Assembly: GCA_016716225.1 (NCBI GenBank)
Contig: JADJWT010000001.1
Coordinates: 806,001-870,000 of the forward strand
Direction: 5' to 3'
DNA: 64,000 nucleotides
Origin: Ignavibacteriota bacterium
GTDB lineage: Bacteria > Bacteroidota > Ignavibacteria > Ignavibacteriales > Melioribacteraceae
Below the pieces are notes generated by a model. It had not been told where the DNA came from and did not search any database. It saw only the letters and a program-made list of their open reading frames with translations. Below are positions 52,325-60,373 of this stretch, piece after piece. The position numbers were made by a program, and so were the translations under genes. The first letter of the stretch is position 1; each line of letters starts with the position of its first letter.

Positions 52325-53701
52325 TTATAGAATATACTTGCTCAAATCTCTATTCTTAACAATCTTATCAAGTTTTTCATTTACCATTTCTCCGGAAATA
52401 GAAACTTTTCCTTCCGGCATTTTATCGGGAACATCAAATAAAATATCTTCAAGTAAAGTTGTTAAAATTGTATGAAGTCTGCGTGCACCAATATTTTCAA
52501 CTTCTTCATTTACTATTGTAGCGGTTTTAGCAATTTCTTTAATTGCGGAATCTTCAAAAACAATTTCCACATTTTCAGTTTCTAAAAGTGCAGCGTATTG
52601 TTTTAGCAATGCGTTTTGCGGAATTGTAAGTATTTTAATAAAATCTGCTTCGGTTAAACTTTTTAGTTCGACACGAATTGGAAATCTTCCTTGTAATTCC
52701 GGAATTAAATCAGATGGTTTTGATACATGAAACGCACCGGAAGCTAAAAATAAAATGTGATCTGTTTTTACCGGACCGTATTTTGTGTTAACCGTTGAAC
52801 CTTCAACAATTGGAAGAAGATCTCTCTGAACACCTTCTCTGGAAACATCCGGACCACTATGCGAACCTTTATTTCCGGCAATTTTATCAATTTCATCAAG
52901 AAAAATTATTCCGGTTTCTTCAACTCTTCTAACAGCTTCTTTTTGCACATTATCCATATCAATTAATTTTTGAGCTTCTTCTTGAGCAATTACTTTTCTT
53001 GCTTCTTTAATTGTAGTTTTTCTTTTCTTTTTCTTTTTAGGAAGCATGCTGCCAATTATTTCTTGAATATTCATTCCCATATCATCCATACCAAATGGAC
53101 CGACAACTTGCATTCCCACAGCAGCGGTCGTTGTATCAAACTCAATAAGTTTATCATCAAGTTCTCCTTTCTTTAATTTCTCACGCATCCATTCTCTTGT
53201 TTTTTCATTACGAATTATTTCTTCATTTTCACCATTTTCAATTTCATTGTTTGTTTTAACAGTTGTTTTTACTGGAGGAATTAGTAAATCCAAAATTTTT
53301 TCTTCTGTTAAATTATTTGCCTTTTCTTGAACCAATTCGGTTTGTTCAGCTTTAACCATATTTACAGCAAGCTCAGTTAAATCTCTGATCATTGATTCAA
53401 CATCTCTTCCAACGTAACCAACTTCAGTAAATTTTGAAGCTTCAACTTTGTAAAACGGAGCACCGGTAAGTTTTGCCAATCTTCTTGCAATTTCTGTTTT
53501 TCCCACTCCGGTTGGACCAATAAGAATAATATTATTCGGCATAATTTCCTCTTTAAGTCCTTCGCCTACTTGCTGTCTTCTCCATCTGTTTCTTAATGCA
53601 ATTGCAACAGCGCGTTTTGCATCATCTTGTCCAATTATATATTTGTTAAGTTCATTTACTATTTGTGACGGTGTCAAATTTTTCAATTTTTCTTTTTTCA
53701 C
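52325..53701 (-). CDS. hslU: ATP-dependent protease ATPase subunit HslU
   Basis: The protein has 458 residues. The N-terminal ATPase has LTPSQIVNELNKYIIGQDDA, Walker A GPTGVGKTEIARRLAKL (about 57-73), GYVGRDVESMIRDL and Walker B IIFLDEIDKIAG (about 264). The inserted I-domain spans about 110-245 and the C-terminal LSKYIL tail needed to activate HslV is present. It unfolds substrates for HslV. The gene follows hslV by three bases, and the two are one operon on the minus strand. Confidence 0.97.
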   Translation of the reverse strand: MKKEKLKNLTPSQIVNELNKYIIGQDDAKRAVAIALRNRWRRQQVGEGLKEEIMPNNIILIGPTGVGKTEIARRLAKLTGAPFYKVEASKFTEVGYVGRDVESMIRDLTELAVNMVKAEQTELVQEKANNLTEEKILDLLIPPVKTTVKTNNEIENGENEEIIRNEKTREWMREKLKKGELDDKLIEFDTTTAAVGMQVVGPFGMDDMGMNIQEIIGSMLPKKKKKRKTTIKEARKVIAQEEAQKLIDMDNVQKEAVRRVEETGIIFLDEIDKIAGNKGSHSGPDVSREGVQRDLLPIVEGSTVNTKYGPVKTDHILFLASGAFHVSKPSDLIPELQGRFPIRVELKSLTEADFIKILTIPQNALLKQYAALLETENVEIVFEDSAIKEIAKTATIVNEEVENIGARRLHTILTTLLEDILFDVPDKMPEGKVSISGEMVNEKLDKIVKNRDLSKYIL

Positions 53702-53704
53702 TAT

Positions 53705-54259
53705 TTATTTCCCTATAGTTTCAACATTAATTTTATCGTTGGTGTAAATGCAAATTTCCGAGGCAACTTTTAATGCTTCTTTCACAATTTCATCTGCAGA
53801 AAGACTACTATACTTAACCAGCATTTTAGCAGCTGATAAAGCGTACATTCCACCCGAACCTATTGCAATTATTTTATCATCCGGTTCAATTACATCTCCG
53901 GTTCCGGAAACTACAAAAGTTTTATCTGCAGAAACCACCGCAAGTAAAGCCTCGAGTTTTCTTAAATATTTATCGGTTCTCCAATCTTTCGCCAATTCAA
54001 CAACTGCGCGTTCAACATTTCCTCTGTACTGATCTAATTTCTCTTCAAATTTTCCAAGAAGTGTAAATGCATCTGCAGCTGAGCCAGCAAATCCTACTAA
54101 AACTTTTCCATCTAATAATTTTCTTATTTTCATGGAATTGTGTTTCATAACTGTATTGCCGAGTGTTACTTGTCCGTCTCCACCAAGTGCCGCAACTCCA
54201 TTATGAATTACGCCTAGAACTGTTGTTGATCTAATTTTTCTTTCCAATTTTTTCTCCAA
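53705..54259 (-). CDS. hslV: ATP-dependent protease proteolytic subunit HslV
   Basis: The protein has 184 residues. The N-terminal nucleophile region reads STTVLGVIHNGVAALGGDGQ, with the catalytic threonine at residue 12 rather than 2, so the encoded protein carries an 11-residue leader (MEKKLERKIRS) that must be removed. No in-frame start lies nearer, except a TTG at residue 5. The lysine and glycine elements (GDGQVTLGNTVMKHNSMKIR, GFAGSAADAF, IGSGGMYALSAA) are conserved. It forms the double-ring peptidase with HslU. Confidence 0.96.
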   Translation of the reverse strand: MEKKLERKIRSTTVLGVIHNGVAALGGDGQVTLGNTVMKHNSMKIRKLLDGKVLVGFAGSAADAFTLLGKFEEKLDQYRGNVERAVVELAKDWRTDKYLRKLEALLAVVSADKTFVVSGTGDVIEPDDKIIAIGSGGMYALSAAKMLVKYSSLSADEIVKEALKVASEICIYTNDKINVETIGK

Positions 54260-54271
54260 TTTTTACCATGT

Positions 54272-54328
54272 AGTCGCTGATTTTAGCCAGTGTTTATTTT
54301 CAATATTTCCGCAGACCAAAGTCTACGG
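54272..54328. repeat. REP-like palindromic element between ppiC and hslV
   Basis: It has two small hairpins: CGCTG/CAGTG near 54274-54292, and CCGCAGAC-CAAA-GTCTACGG (54309-54328, one mismatch). They resemble repetitive extragenic palindromes. The position between two same-strand genes suggests mRNA stabilisation or processing, which is inference. Confidence 0.5.
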
Positions 54329-54357
54329 CTACAAAATAAATATAAAAGTGATTTACT

Positions 54358-56178
54358 TTATAATGGTTCTTTCTGTTTTTGTTCCAATTTTTCTTTCCAA
54401 TTATAGAAAGGTGAAACATACGGAAATGCTAATATTGATCCGCCAAAACCCATATATCTTACAACCATCATTTGAACATTATTTAATTTCAAAGAATTCA
54501 GCAGTTTTTCATTTACGGAAATTCCATATTTTTCTGCTAGCTCAACTGTTTTATTTTCTAAATTTTCCAAAGCTTTTTTGTATAAAATATTTTCTCTATT
54601 ATTTTTTGAAATATCAGCATTTGAGTTTTCAATCTTAATTTCATTTTTATCAGTCAATTTAAAAAGAGAGTATTTTCCTTCGATTTGAAGCGGACCGTAA
54701 ACATCGCCAATTTCCATTGTGGAAACAATTTTTCCAATTTCACCAAATTCTGATTGAGAAAAATATTCAAACTCTCCACCTTTATTTTTAACAGAATCTC
54801 TTTGCGTGTGAATTTCTGTAAACTTTTTTAATTCATTTGTATCATCAGCAATTGTTAAAGCTTGTTGAATAATCTCTAAACTATCAGTAAGTATTTCAAT
54901 AATTTTAAATTTTGTTTCCACAAAAACAGAATCATTTTGCAATGTAAAATTTTCTTGTTTAAAATTATTCTTTGTTTCCAGTACTAAATCTTTTCTATAT
55001 AAAGTTGCCAGATAATTATTCTTCCAAATTTCTGTATCAGATTTTACTTCATTTAAATTTTCTAATCCTAATTCATATCCATAGCGCGTTAACAATTCCA
55101 TTTCAATATTGCGTTTTACTCTTTGGTTCAAATGTTCAGCTATGTAATTTATTTCAGAGGAAAATGTATAAAATCCTTCAAACATAAATTCATCCAAAAA
55201 ATCATTTAGAGTAAGCGGATTTTTTTCAAACTTTATGAAAATTTTGTTAAGTGAATCTGGGTTGAGCGAATTTCTAAATTTTATAAAATCATCATCGCTT
55301 ATTTGAATTTTTTCATTTTCAGCAATTTTGTTTTTTATTTTTACGGATTCTACCAAAGGTTGCAGCGAATCAACCAAATACCAGAAAAGGTTTCCGTCAG
55401 TTGTAACTTTTTTATCTTTTAAATAATTATAAAGAAATGAATCATAAAGAGAATCTTCATTTCTATTTTTTACTGTTTTTTCAACAAGTGTAACTTTATC
55501 TTCAAAAGATTTATAATTTGCAGTGGATTTATTTATCAGTCTAAAAATGTACCAACCTTCCGGTGATTGCTGCGGAGCAGTAAATTGATTTAGTTCAAGC
55601 GAGAATATAGCAGTTTCCGGTTCAATTGCCATTTTGCCGTAAGTAACTTCGTAAGGTTCATTAACAAATTCCACATTCTTCAAAAGTGCGGCAGTCGAAT
55701 CATAATTTTTAGAATCTTTTAATTCATTGTAAGCAATATCAATTGCATCTTTACTTTGTGTATAAATGTAATCAACAAAATATTTTTTATTTGCAAGAGA
55801 AATTCCTTGTTCAAATTTTTCTTTATTCAGCAAAACTTTATTTTTAATTTCTTTTTTATACAATGCATCTCTAACATGCATTTTTTCCATTGGGATGTAA
55901 TTCATCTTCATTGAAGCAGTTGAATCGTAACCAATTTTTTCCGCTTCAATTGCTAAAAGTTTTTCTGCAATTAATGTGTATAACAATTCTTCTTTAGCTT
56001 TCTGAATTCCTTTTTCTGAATTTTTTCTTTTTATCTGCGGAGTAAATTCAAAACGGTATTTAAATTCTTCTGCTGTTATAATTTTATCACCAACTTTTGC
56101 TAATATTTCTTCTTGTTTTTGCGAATAAATATTTAAAGTAAATGAAATGAAAATGATTATTAGCAGATTTTTTTTCAT
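54358..56178 (-). CDS. Exported PpiC/SurA-like peptidyl-prolyl isomerase (foldase)
   Basis: The protein has 606 residues with a signal peptide (MKKNLLIIIFISFTLNIYSQ). An N-terminal chaperone segment (KVGDKIITAEEFKYRF) is followed by a parvulin-like region (about 115-210; ILYTYTQSK-type start at YIYTQSKDAIDIAYNELKDS, EGWYIFRL). A second, more diverged parvulin-like region lies near 435-520 (GGEFEYFSQSEFGEIGKI, DVYGPLQIEGKYSLFKL). It probably assists folding of outer-membrane or periplasmic proteins. The size suggests a SurA-like two-domain layout. It lies upstream of the hslVU operon on the same strand. Confidence 0.87.
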   Translation of the reverse strand: MKKNLLIIIFISFTLNIYSQKQEEILAKVGDKIITAEEFKYRFEFTPQIKRKNSEKGIQKAKEELLYTLIAEKLLAIEAEKIGYDSTASMKMNYIPMEKMHVRDALYKKEIKNKVLLNKEKFEQGISLANKKYFVDYIYTQSKDAIDIAYNELKDSKNYDSTAALLKNVEFVNEPYEVTYGKMAIEPETAIFSLELNQFTAPQQSPEGWYIFRLINKSTANYKSFEDKVTLVEKTVKNRNEDSLYDSFLYNYLKDKKVTTDGNLFWYLVDSLQPLVESVKIKNKIAENEKIQISDDDFIKFRNSLNPDSLNKIFIKFEKNPLTLNDFLDEFMFEGFYTFSSEINYIAEHLNQRVKRNIEMELLTRYGYELGLENLNEVKSDTEIWKNNYLATLYRKDLVLETKNNFKQENFTLQNDSVFVETKFKIIEILTDSLEIIQQALTIADDTNELKKFTEIHTQRDSVKNKGGEFEYFSQSEFGEIGKIVSTMEIGDVYGPLQIEGKYSLFKLTDKNEIKIENSNADISKNNRENILYKKALENLENKTVELAEKYGISVNEKLLNSLKLNNVQMMVVRYMGFGGSILAFPYVSPFYNWKEKLEQKQKEPL

Positions 56179-56193
56179 AAAGGAATTTTAGAA

Positions 56194-56817
56194 TTAATTT
56201 TTAAATGGATTTGGAAATATTTTAGGAACTTTTGATTTATAATTTAGATACGAATCTCCATAACGTTTTTCTAAGTTTTTTTCTTCATATTCAGATCCGA
56301 TATAAAAATAAATTACCATACTTATGAAAAATATTAAGTAAAATAAATCCATTGTTGATCGAAAACCTAAAACAATTATTGTAAAAAAATAAATTGGATG
56401 ACGCGAAAACTTAAACGGACCTTCTATAATAAGTTCATGATTTTCATCTAAATTTTCTGTTGTGTAATTATTTTGGAAATATCTTTTAATTTGATTTATG
56501 CCAATAAATTCTTTCAAATTAAGAAAAGATGAAGTCCAAAATAATCCAATAATTCCAATAAATTGAATTGTAAAAATAATGAGATCGTACGGAAATTGTA
56601 AGTCGTAAATTTTTACGTTGGGTTTTGGTGAAATGTAATAAATTGCAACAAAAAATATTACTGAAGTTATATTGTAAAAAAATCTATAGAAAGCAATTTT
56701 GTTTCCAACTTTTTCGGTAATTTTTTTCTTAACATCAAATGCTGCTAATATGGAGTGTGAAATTGCAAAAAGAGAGAAAAGAAAAATTATAATCAGAACA
56801 TCAAAAATGTAATTCAT
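56194..56817 (-). CDS. Membrane protein of the isoprenylcysteine/phospholipid methyltransferase (ICMT/PEMT-like) group
   Basis: The protein has 207 residues and about five hydrophobic helices. The C-terminal part has the cofactor-site signature EGPFKFSRHPIYFFTIIV (about 130-147) and YEEKNLEKRYGDSYLNYKSK (about 180-199), both usual for this group and for NnrU-like proteins. The methyl acceptor is not known; a membrane lipid or a small molecule is possible. It is 15 bases upstream of the PpiC gene on the same strand and may be co-transcribed. Confidence 0.78.
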   Translation of the reverse strand: MNYIFDVLIIIFLFSLFAISHSILAAFDVKKKITEKVGNKIAFYRFFYNITSVIFFVAIYYISPKPNVKIYDLQFPYDLIIFTIQFIGIIGLFWTSSFLNLKEFIGINQIKRYFQNNYTTENLDENHELIIEGPFKFSRHPIYFFTIIVLGFRSTMDLFYLIFFISMVIYFYIGSEYEEKNLEKRYGDSYLNYKSKVPKIFPNPFKN

Positions 56818-56840
56818 AAAAAAATTTTCAAAACCTTTGC

Positions 56841-56930
56841 CTTGTCATTGCAAACGCCAATTCTTATTTGATGTGAATCAATCCTAAGATAAAAATGATT
56901 GCTTCGGAAAAAAACTCCCCGCAATGATAA
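56841..56930. repeat. REP/MITE-like imperfect inverted repeat
   Basis: TTGTCATTGC (56842-56851) is complementary to GCAATGATAA (56921-56930), with one G-T pair. Inside, GAATCAATC and GATTGCTTC (56875-56904) pair with one mismatch. The wording (TCATTGC, GATTGCTTCGG, GCAATGA) matches, from memory, widespread extragenic palindromes of bacteria. It lies between the ICMT-like gene and rpoN. Confidence 0.6.
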
Positions 56931-56954
56931 CTTTTTTTCAATTATTCTAATTTT

Positions 56955-58415
56955 TTATCTCAATTCTTTTCTTAATCGTGCAACCGGAATTTGTAATTGC
57001 TCGCGATATTTTGCAACCGTTCTTCTTGCAATATGAATTCCTTTATCAACAAGAATTTTTGCAATTTTTTCATCACTATGAGGTTTGCCTTTTGGCTCAG
57101 AATCACAAATTTCTTTTATTAAAATTCTAATATGTTTGTTAGAAACTTCATCGCCGTCATCTGTAGAAAGTCCCTCGCTGAAGAAATATTTTAGTTCATG
57201 AATTCCAACCGGACTTTGAACATATTTTCCGTTTACAACTCTTGAAATTGTAGAAATATCCATCATAATTTCATCGGCAATATCTTTGTAAATCATCGGT
57301 CGCAAAAATTTTGGTCCGCCTTCAAAAAATGCATATTGTTTTTCGAAAATTGAGCGCATAATTTTCATTAAAGTTTCTCTTCTCTGCTGAATTGAAGCGA
57401 TAAACCATTTTGCAGATTCAAACTTTTCACGTAAAAATTGATGTGTTTCTTTTTCACGCGGAGTTACTTTTCTTTTTCTTTTTTTTCCGTCAATCATTTC
57501 TAAATATGTAGAGCTGATTGTTACCGAAGGCATACTTTTATCATTTAAAGTAATTACATAATCATCATCAACTTTTTCTATAATAAAATCTGGAGTAATT
57601 TGATTTGCTTCCTCTGATTCAAGTGCGCTTGCACCGGGCTTAGGATTTAATTTGTGAATTAAATCTAAAGTAGATTTTAACGTTTCTCTTGTTAAATTCA
57701 TTTTTGTTTGAATTGCATCAAATCTTTTGTTAACAAAATCTGTATAATTTTCGCTCAGAATTTTTTCTGCTAAATATGAATAATACGGATCGTAAGAAGA
57801 ATTTCTAATTTGAATTAACAAACATTCTTGCAAATCTCTTGCGGCAATTCCAATCGGATCAAAAAGTTGAATCATTTTCAAAACTTTTTCTGCATCTTCC
57901 AAACATACTTCAACGTGTTCAAAAAGTTTTAAATCTTCAACAATTTTATTTAAATCTTCTCTAAAATATCCATCTTTGGAAAGGCTTCCTATTATTACTT
58001 CGCCTAAAATAATTTGCTCTTCCGGCAAATTTAAAATATGTAATTGATCTAACAATTTTTCGGTTTGCGAAACTTTTGCGGGAGCAATCGGTCGGTTATC
58101 TTCATCATCCGGACTTTTATTAATTCTATCATTATCCAAATCACCGTCATTCATATAATCTTCAACATCAAATTCATCATCTTTGTTTAACTCAATTTCA
58201 TCTTCTTGATTTTCATCATCGCTGGAATTTTCTTCTTGCTCTTGTGTTAACTCAATTTCATCTTCCAAAGTTTCTTCCAAAATTGGATTTAATTCCAACT
58301 CGGTTTTAATTCTTTGTTCCAACGCTAACGTATTTAACTGCAATAATTTTTGATATTGAATTTGCTGAGGTGATAATTTTTGCTGTAGTGAAAGTTTTTG
58401 CTGCAATGATAACAT
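56955..58415 (-). CDS. rpoN: RNA polymerase sigma-54 factor
   Basis: The protein has 486 residues. Region I begins with a glutamine-rich stretch with a tandem LSLQQK duplication (about 2-16). A very acidic region II spans about 45-110. The core-binding and helix-turn-helix domains follow, and the C-terminal RpoN box is ARRTVAKYREQLQI (about 463-476). It directs transcription from -24/-12 promoters together with AAA+ enhancer-binding proteins. No activator gene is nearby. It lies two bases after the DUF3109 stop and is probably co-transcribed with it. Confidence 0.97.
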   Translation of the reverse strand: MLSLQQKLSLQQKLSPQQIQYQKLLQLNTLALEQRIKTELELNPILEETLEDEIELTQEQEENSSDDENQEDEIELNKDDEFDVEDYMNDGDLDNDRINKSPDDEDNRPIAPAKVSQTEKLLDQLHILNLPEEQIILGEVIIGSLSKDGYFREDLNKIVEDLKLFEHVEVCLEDAEKVLKMIQLFDPIGIAARDLQECLLIQIRNSSYDPYYSYLAEKILSENYTDFVNKRFDAIQTKMNLTRETLKSTLDLIHKLNPKPGASALESEEANQITPDFIIEKVDDDYVITLNDKSMPSVTISSTYLEMIDGKKRKRKVTPREKETHQFLREKFESAKWFIASIQQRRETLMKIMRSIFEKQYAFFEGGPKFLRPMIYKDIADEIMMDISTISRVVNGKYVQSPVGIHELKYFFSEGLSTDDGDEVSNKHIRILIKEICDSEPKGKPHSDEKIAKILVDKGIHIARRTVAKYREQLQIPVARLRKELR

Positions 58416-58417
58416 AA

Positions 58418-58981
58418 TTATTTTCCGTTAAGAATCTTTAGTTTATTGAAAAATTCAGAATTATATGCCCTTTTAATTGGTTTTTCGCAAAATTCCAAAA
58501 TTGATAATTTAGTTTTTTTTCCTTTTTCTAATGCTGGATCACATACATCGTATTTTTCATATTTTAAAACGTCTCCGCCAAAATCTGCAACTCTAATTGG
58601 AAATAAATGACAAGAAATTGGTTTAATAAATTTTACTTTTCCATCATAATAAGCTTTTTCAATTGAACATTTTGCAACATCACCTTCGTAAAAAACAAAA
58701 ACGCAATCTTTTTTCCCAACACTTCGTGTCATAAATTCATTGTGTTTTTCTTCCCAAAATCCATTTTTTTCAATTTCTTTAATATTTTTTGAGGGTAAAT
58801 ATGTTTTAACAATATCCAAAATTTCATCAATTTCGGCAATTTCCTCTTTCTTTAAAGGAGCACCGTATTCACTTTTCATAGTACAGCATGCGCCTTTGCA
58901 AACTTCTAAATTGCAAGTAAACTGAGTTTTTAGAATTTCTCTGCTTACTAAAACATTATCAATATTTTCGAAATCAATCAT
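58418..58981 (-). CDS. DUF3109-family cysteine-rich protein
   Basis: The protein has 187 residues. Cysteines are grouped as FTCNLEVCKGACC (about 21-33), KDCVFVF, KCSIEKAY, SCHLFPIRV and YDVCDP, as expected for the YkgJ-like DUF3109 family, probably a metal or iron-sulfur site. Function is unknown. It is the first gene of a minus-strand unit that continues with rpoN. The upstream spacer to the divergent dehydrogenase gene is 224 bases, with no clear signal apart from AT-rich sequence. Confidence 0.88.
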   Translation of the reverse strand: MIDFENIDNVLVSREILKTQFTCNLEVCKGACCTMKSEYGAPLKKEEIAEIDEILDIVKTYLPSKNIKEIEKNGFWEEKHNEFMTRSVGKKDCVFVFYEGDVAKCSIEKAYYDGKVKFIKPISCHLFPIRVADFGGDVLKYEKYDVCDPALEKGKKTKLSILEFCEKPIKRAYNSEFFNKLKILNGK

Positions 58982-59205
58982 ATTAAAATTTGGAATAATT
59001 TTTGCTAAGATAATGAAAAAAGCTTTACTTGTAAAGTTTTAATTCTTCAAATAATTTCTTATAACATTTGGAAATAAGGCTTGAATCCTTTTTATTTAAT
59101 TATTGATTCAAATCGAAAAAATTAATTTATTGATTTCCACTAGCCTACATAAGTTTTGTATTTACTAAAATTCTTAAATTTACAAATCAAAAAAAATACT
59201 CAATT

Positions 59206-59970
59206 ATGAATTTTGAAAACAAAGTAGTTTTATTAACCGGCGCTTCTACCGGAATTGGAAAAGAAATTGCTCATCAATTAATTGTTAAGAAAAATGTTAA
59301 ACTTGTTTTGGTTGCAAGAAGAGAAAATTTGCTGAAAGAAAATTTTTCGGAAAATGAAAATCTCAAAATTTTAAAATGTGATGTAAGTAAAAAAGATGAT
59401 GTTAAAATTACTTATCAAAAAATTTTAGAAAAATTTGGGAAAATTGATGTTGCAATTTTAAACGCCGGATATTCAGTAAGAATGCCGGTTGAAGAATATA
59501 ATTCAGAAGCTGCAGAAAAAATTTTTGGCGCAAATATTTTTGGAATTATTTATTGGGTTGAACAAATTTTGCCGGAATTTATTAAAAGAAAAAATGGAAT
59601 TATTGTCGGAGTTTCAAGTCTTGCAGATTCCAAAGGATATTCCAAAAGCGGATTTTACTCAGCAAGCAAAGCTGCTGCAACAATTTATCTTGAAGGCTTG
59701 AGAACGGAATTAAATAAATATAATGTGAAAGTATTAACAGTTCGTCCGGGTTTTGTAAAAACTCCAATGACAGATAAAAATGAATTTAAAATGCCGTTTA
59801 TGATGAGTGTGGATAATGCAGCAAAAATTATAATTAACGGAATAGAAAAAGAAAAAAGAATGATTCAATTCCCTTGGCAGTTGGTAATTTTAACAAGATT
59901 GATTCCTTTAATTCCCACATGGATTTACGAAAAATTAGAAACAATATTTGTCGAAAAAAATAAAAAGTAA
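59206..59970 (+). CDS. Short-chain dehydrogenase/reductase
   Basis: The protein has 254 residues. The NAD(P) motif is LLTGASTGIGKEIAHQL (about 10-26), with VARREN after strand 2 favouring NADP. NAG is at NAGYSVRM (about 85). The catalytic Ser is in GVSSLADSKG (about 137) and Tyr-Lys in FYSASKAAATIY (about 148-156). It resembles the DltE/YqjQ-like group of acyl or keto reductases. The substrate is not predictable. The gene precedes a small membrane protein by three bases. Confidence 0.9.
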   Translation: MNFENKVVLLTGASTGIGKEIAHQLIVKKNVKLVLVARRENLLKENFSENENLKILKCDVSKKDDVKITYQKILEKFGKIDVAILNAGYSVRMPVEEYNSEAAEKIFGANIFGIIYWVEQILPEFIKRKNGIIVGVSSLADSKGYSKSGFYSASKAAATIYLEGLRTELNKYNVKVLTVRPGFVKTPMTDKNEFKMPFMMSVDNAAKIIINGIEKEKRMIQFPWQLVILTRLIPLIPTWIYEKLETIFVEKNKK

Positions 59971-59973
59971 AAT

Positions 59974-60345
59974 ATGGAAAACACAATTATTTTAATCGGC
60001 GGATTTTACAATTTAGCTTTTGCAACTTTTCATTTATTATTTTGGAAAATTTTCAAATGGAATAAAGAATTAAAACGAATGAATTTTGTAAACGGAAATA
60101 TTTTGCAGATTTTAAATCTATCTATAACTTTTGTTTTTATAATTTTTGCATTTTTATCATTTTTTTACGCAAAAGAATTAGTTACAACTCAACTTGGCAA
60201 TTCAATTTTAAGATTGATTTCTTTCTTCTGGTTTTTTAGATCACTTCAGCAAATTTATTTTTTCGGATTAAAAAATATTACATCAGTATTATTTTTTATT
60301 GGATTTTTGATTGGAGTGGGAATTTATATTTATCCTACTTTATAA
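59974..60345 (+). CDS. Small four-helix membrane protein of unknown function
   Basis: The protein has 123 residues. Hydrophobic segments lie at about 3-25, 44-68, 77-100 and 102-121, with short charged loops (KIFKWNKELKRMN) on the cytoplasmic side. I do not recognise the family. It is coupled to the short-chain dehydrogenase gene by a three-base spacing, so a shared task at the membrane is possible but unproven. It converges with carB. Confidence 0.65.
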   Translation: MENTIILIGGFYNLAFATFHLLFWKIFKWNKELKRMNFVNGNILQILNLSITFVFIIFAFLSFFYAKELVTTQLGNSILRLISFFWFFRSLQQIYFFGLKNITSVLFFIGFLIGVGIYIYPTL

Positions 60346-60373
60346 CTTTTTTACTTTTTACTTTTGATTTTTT

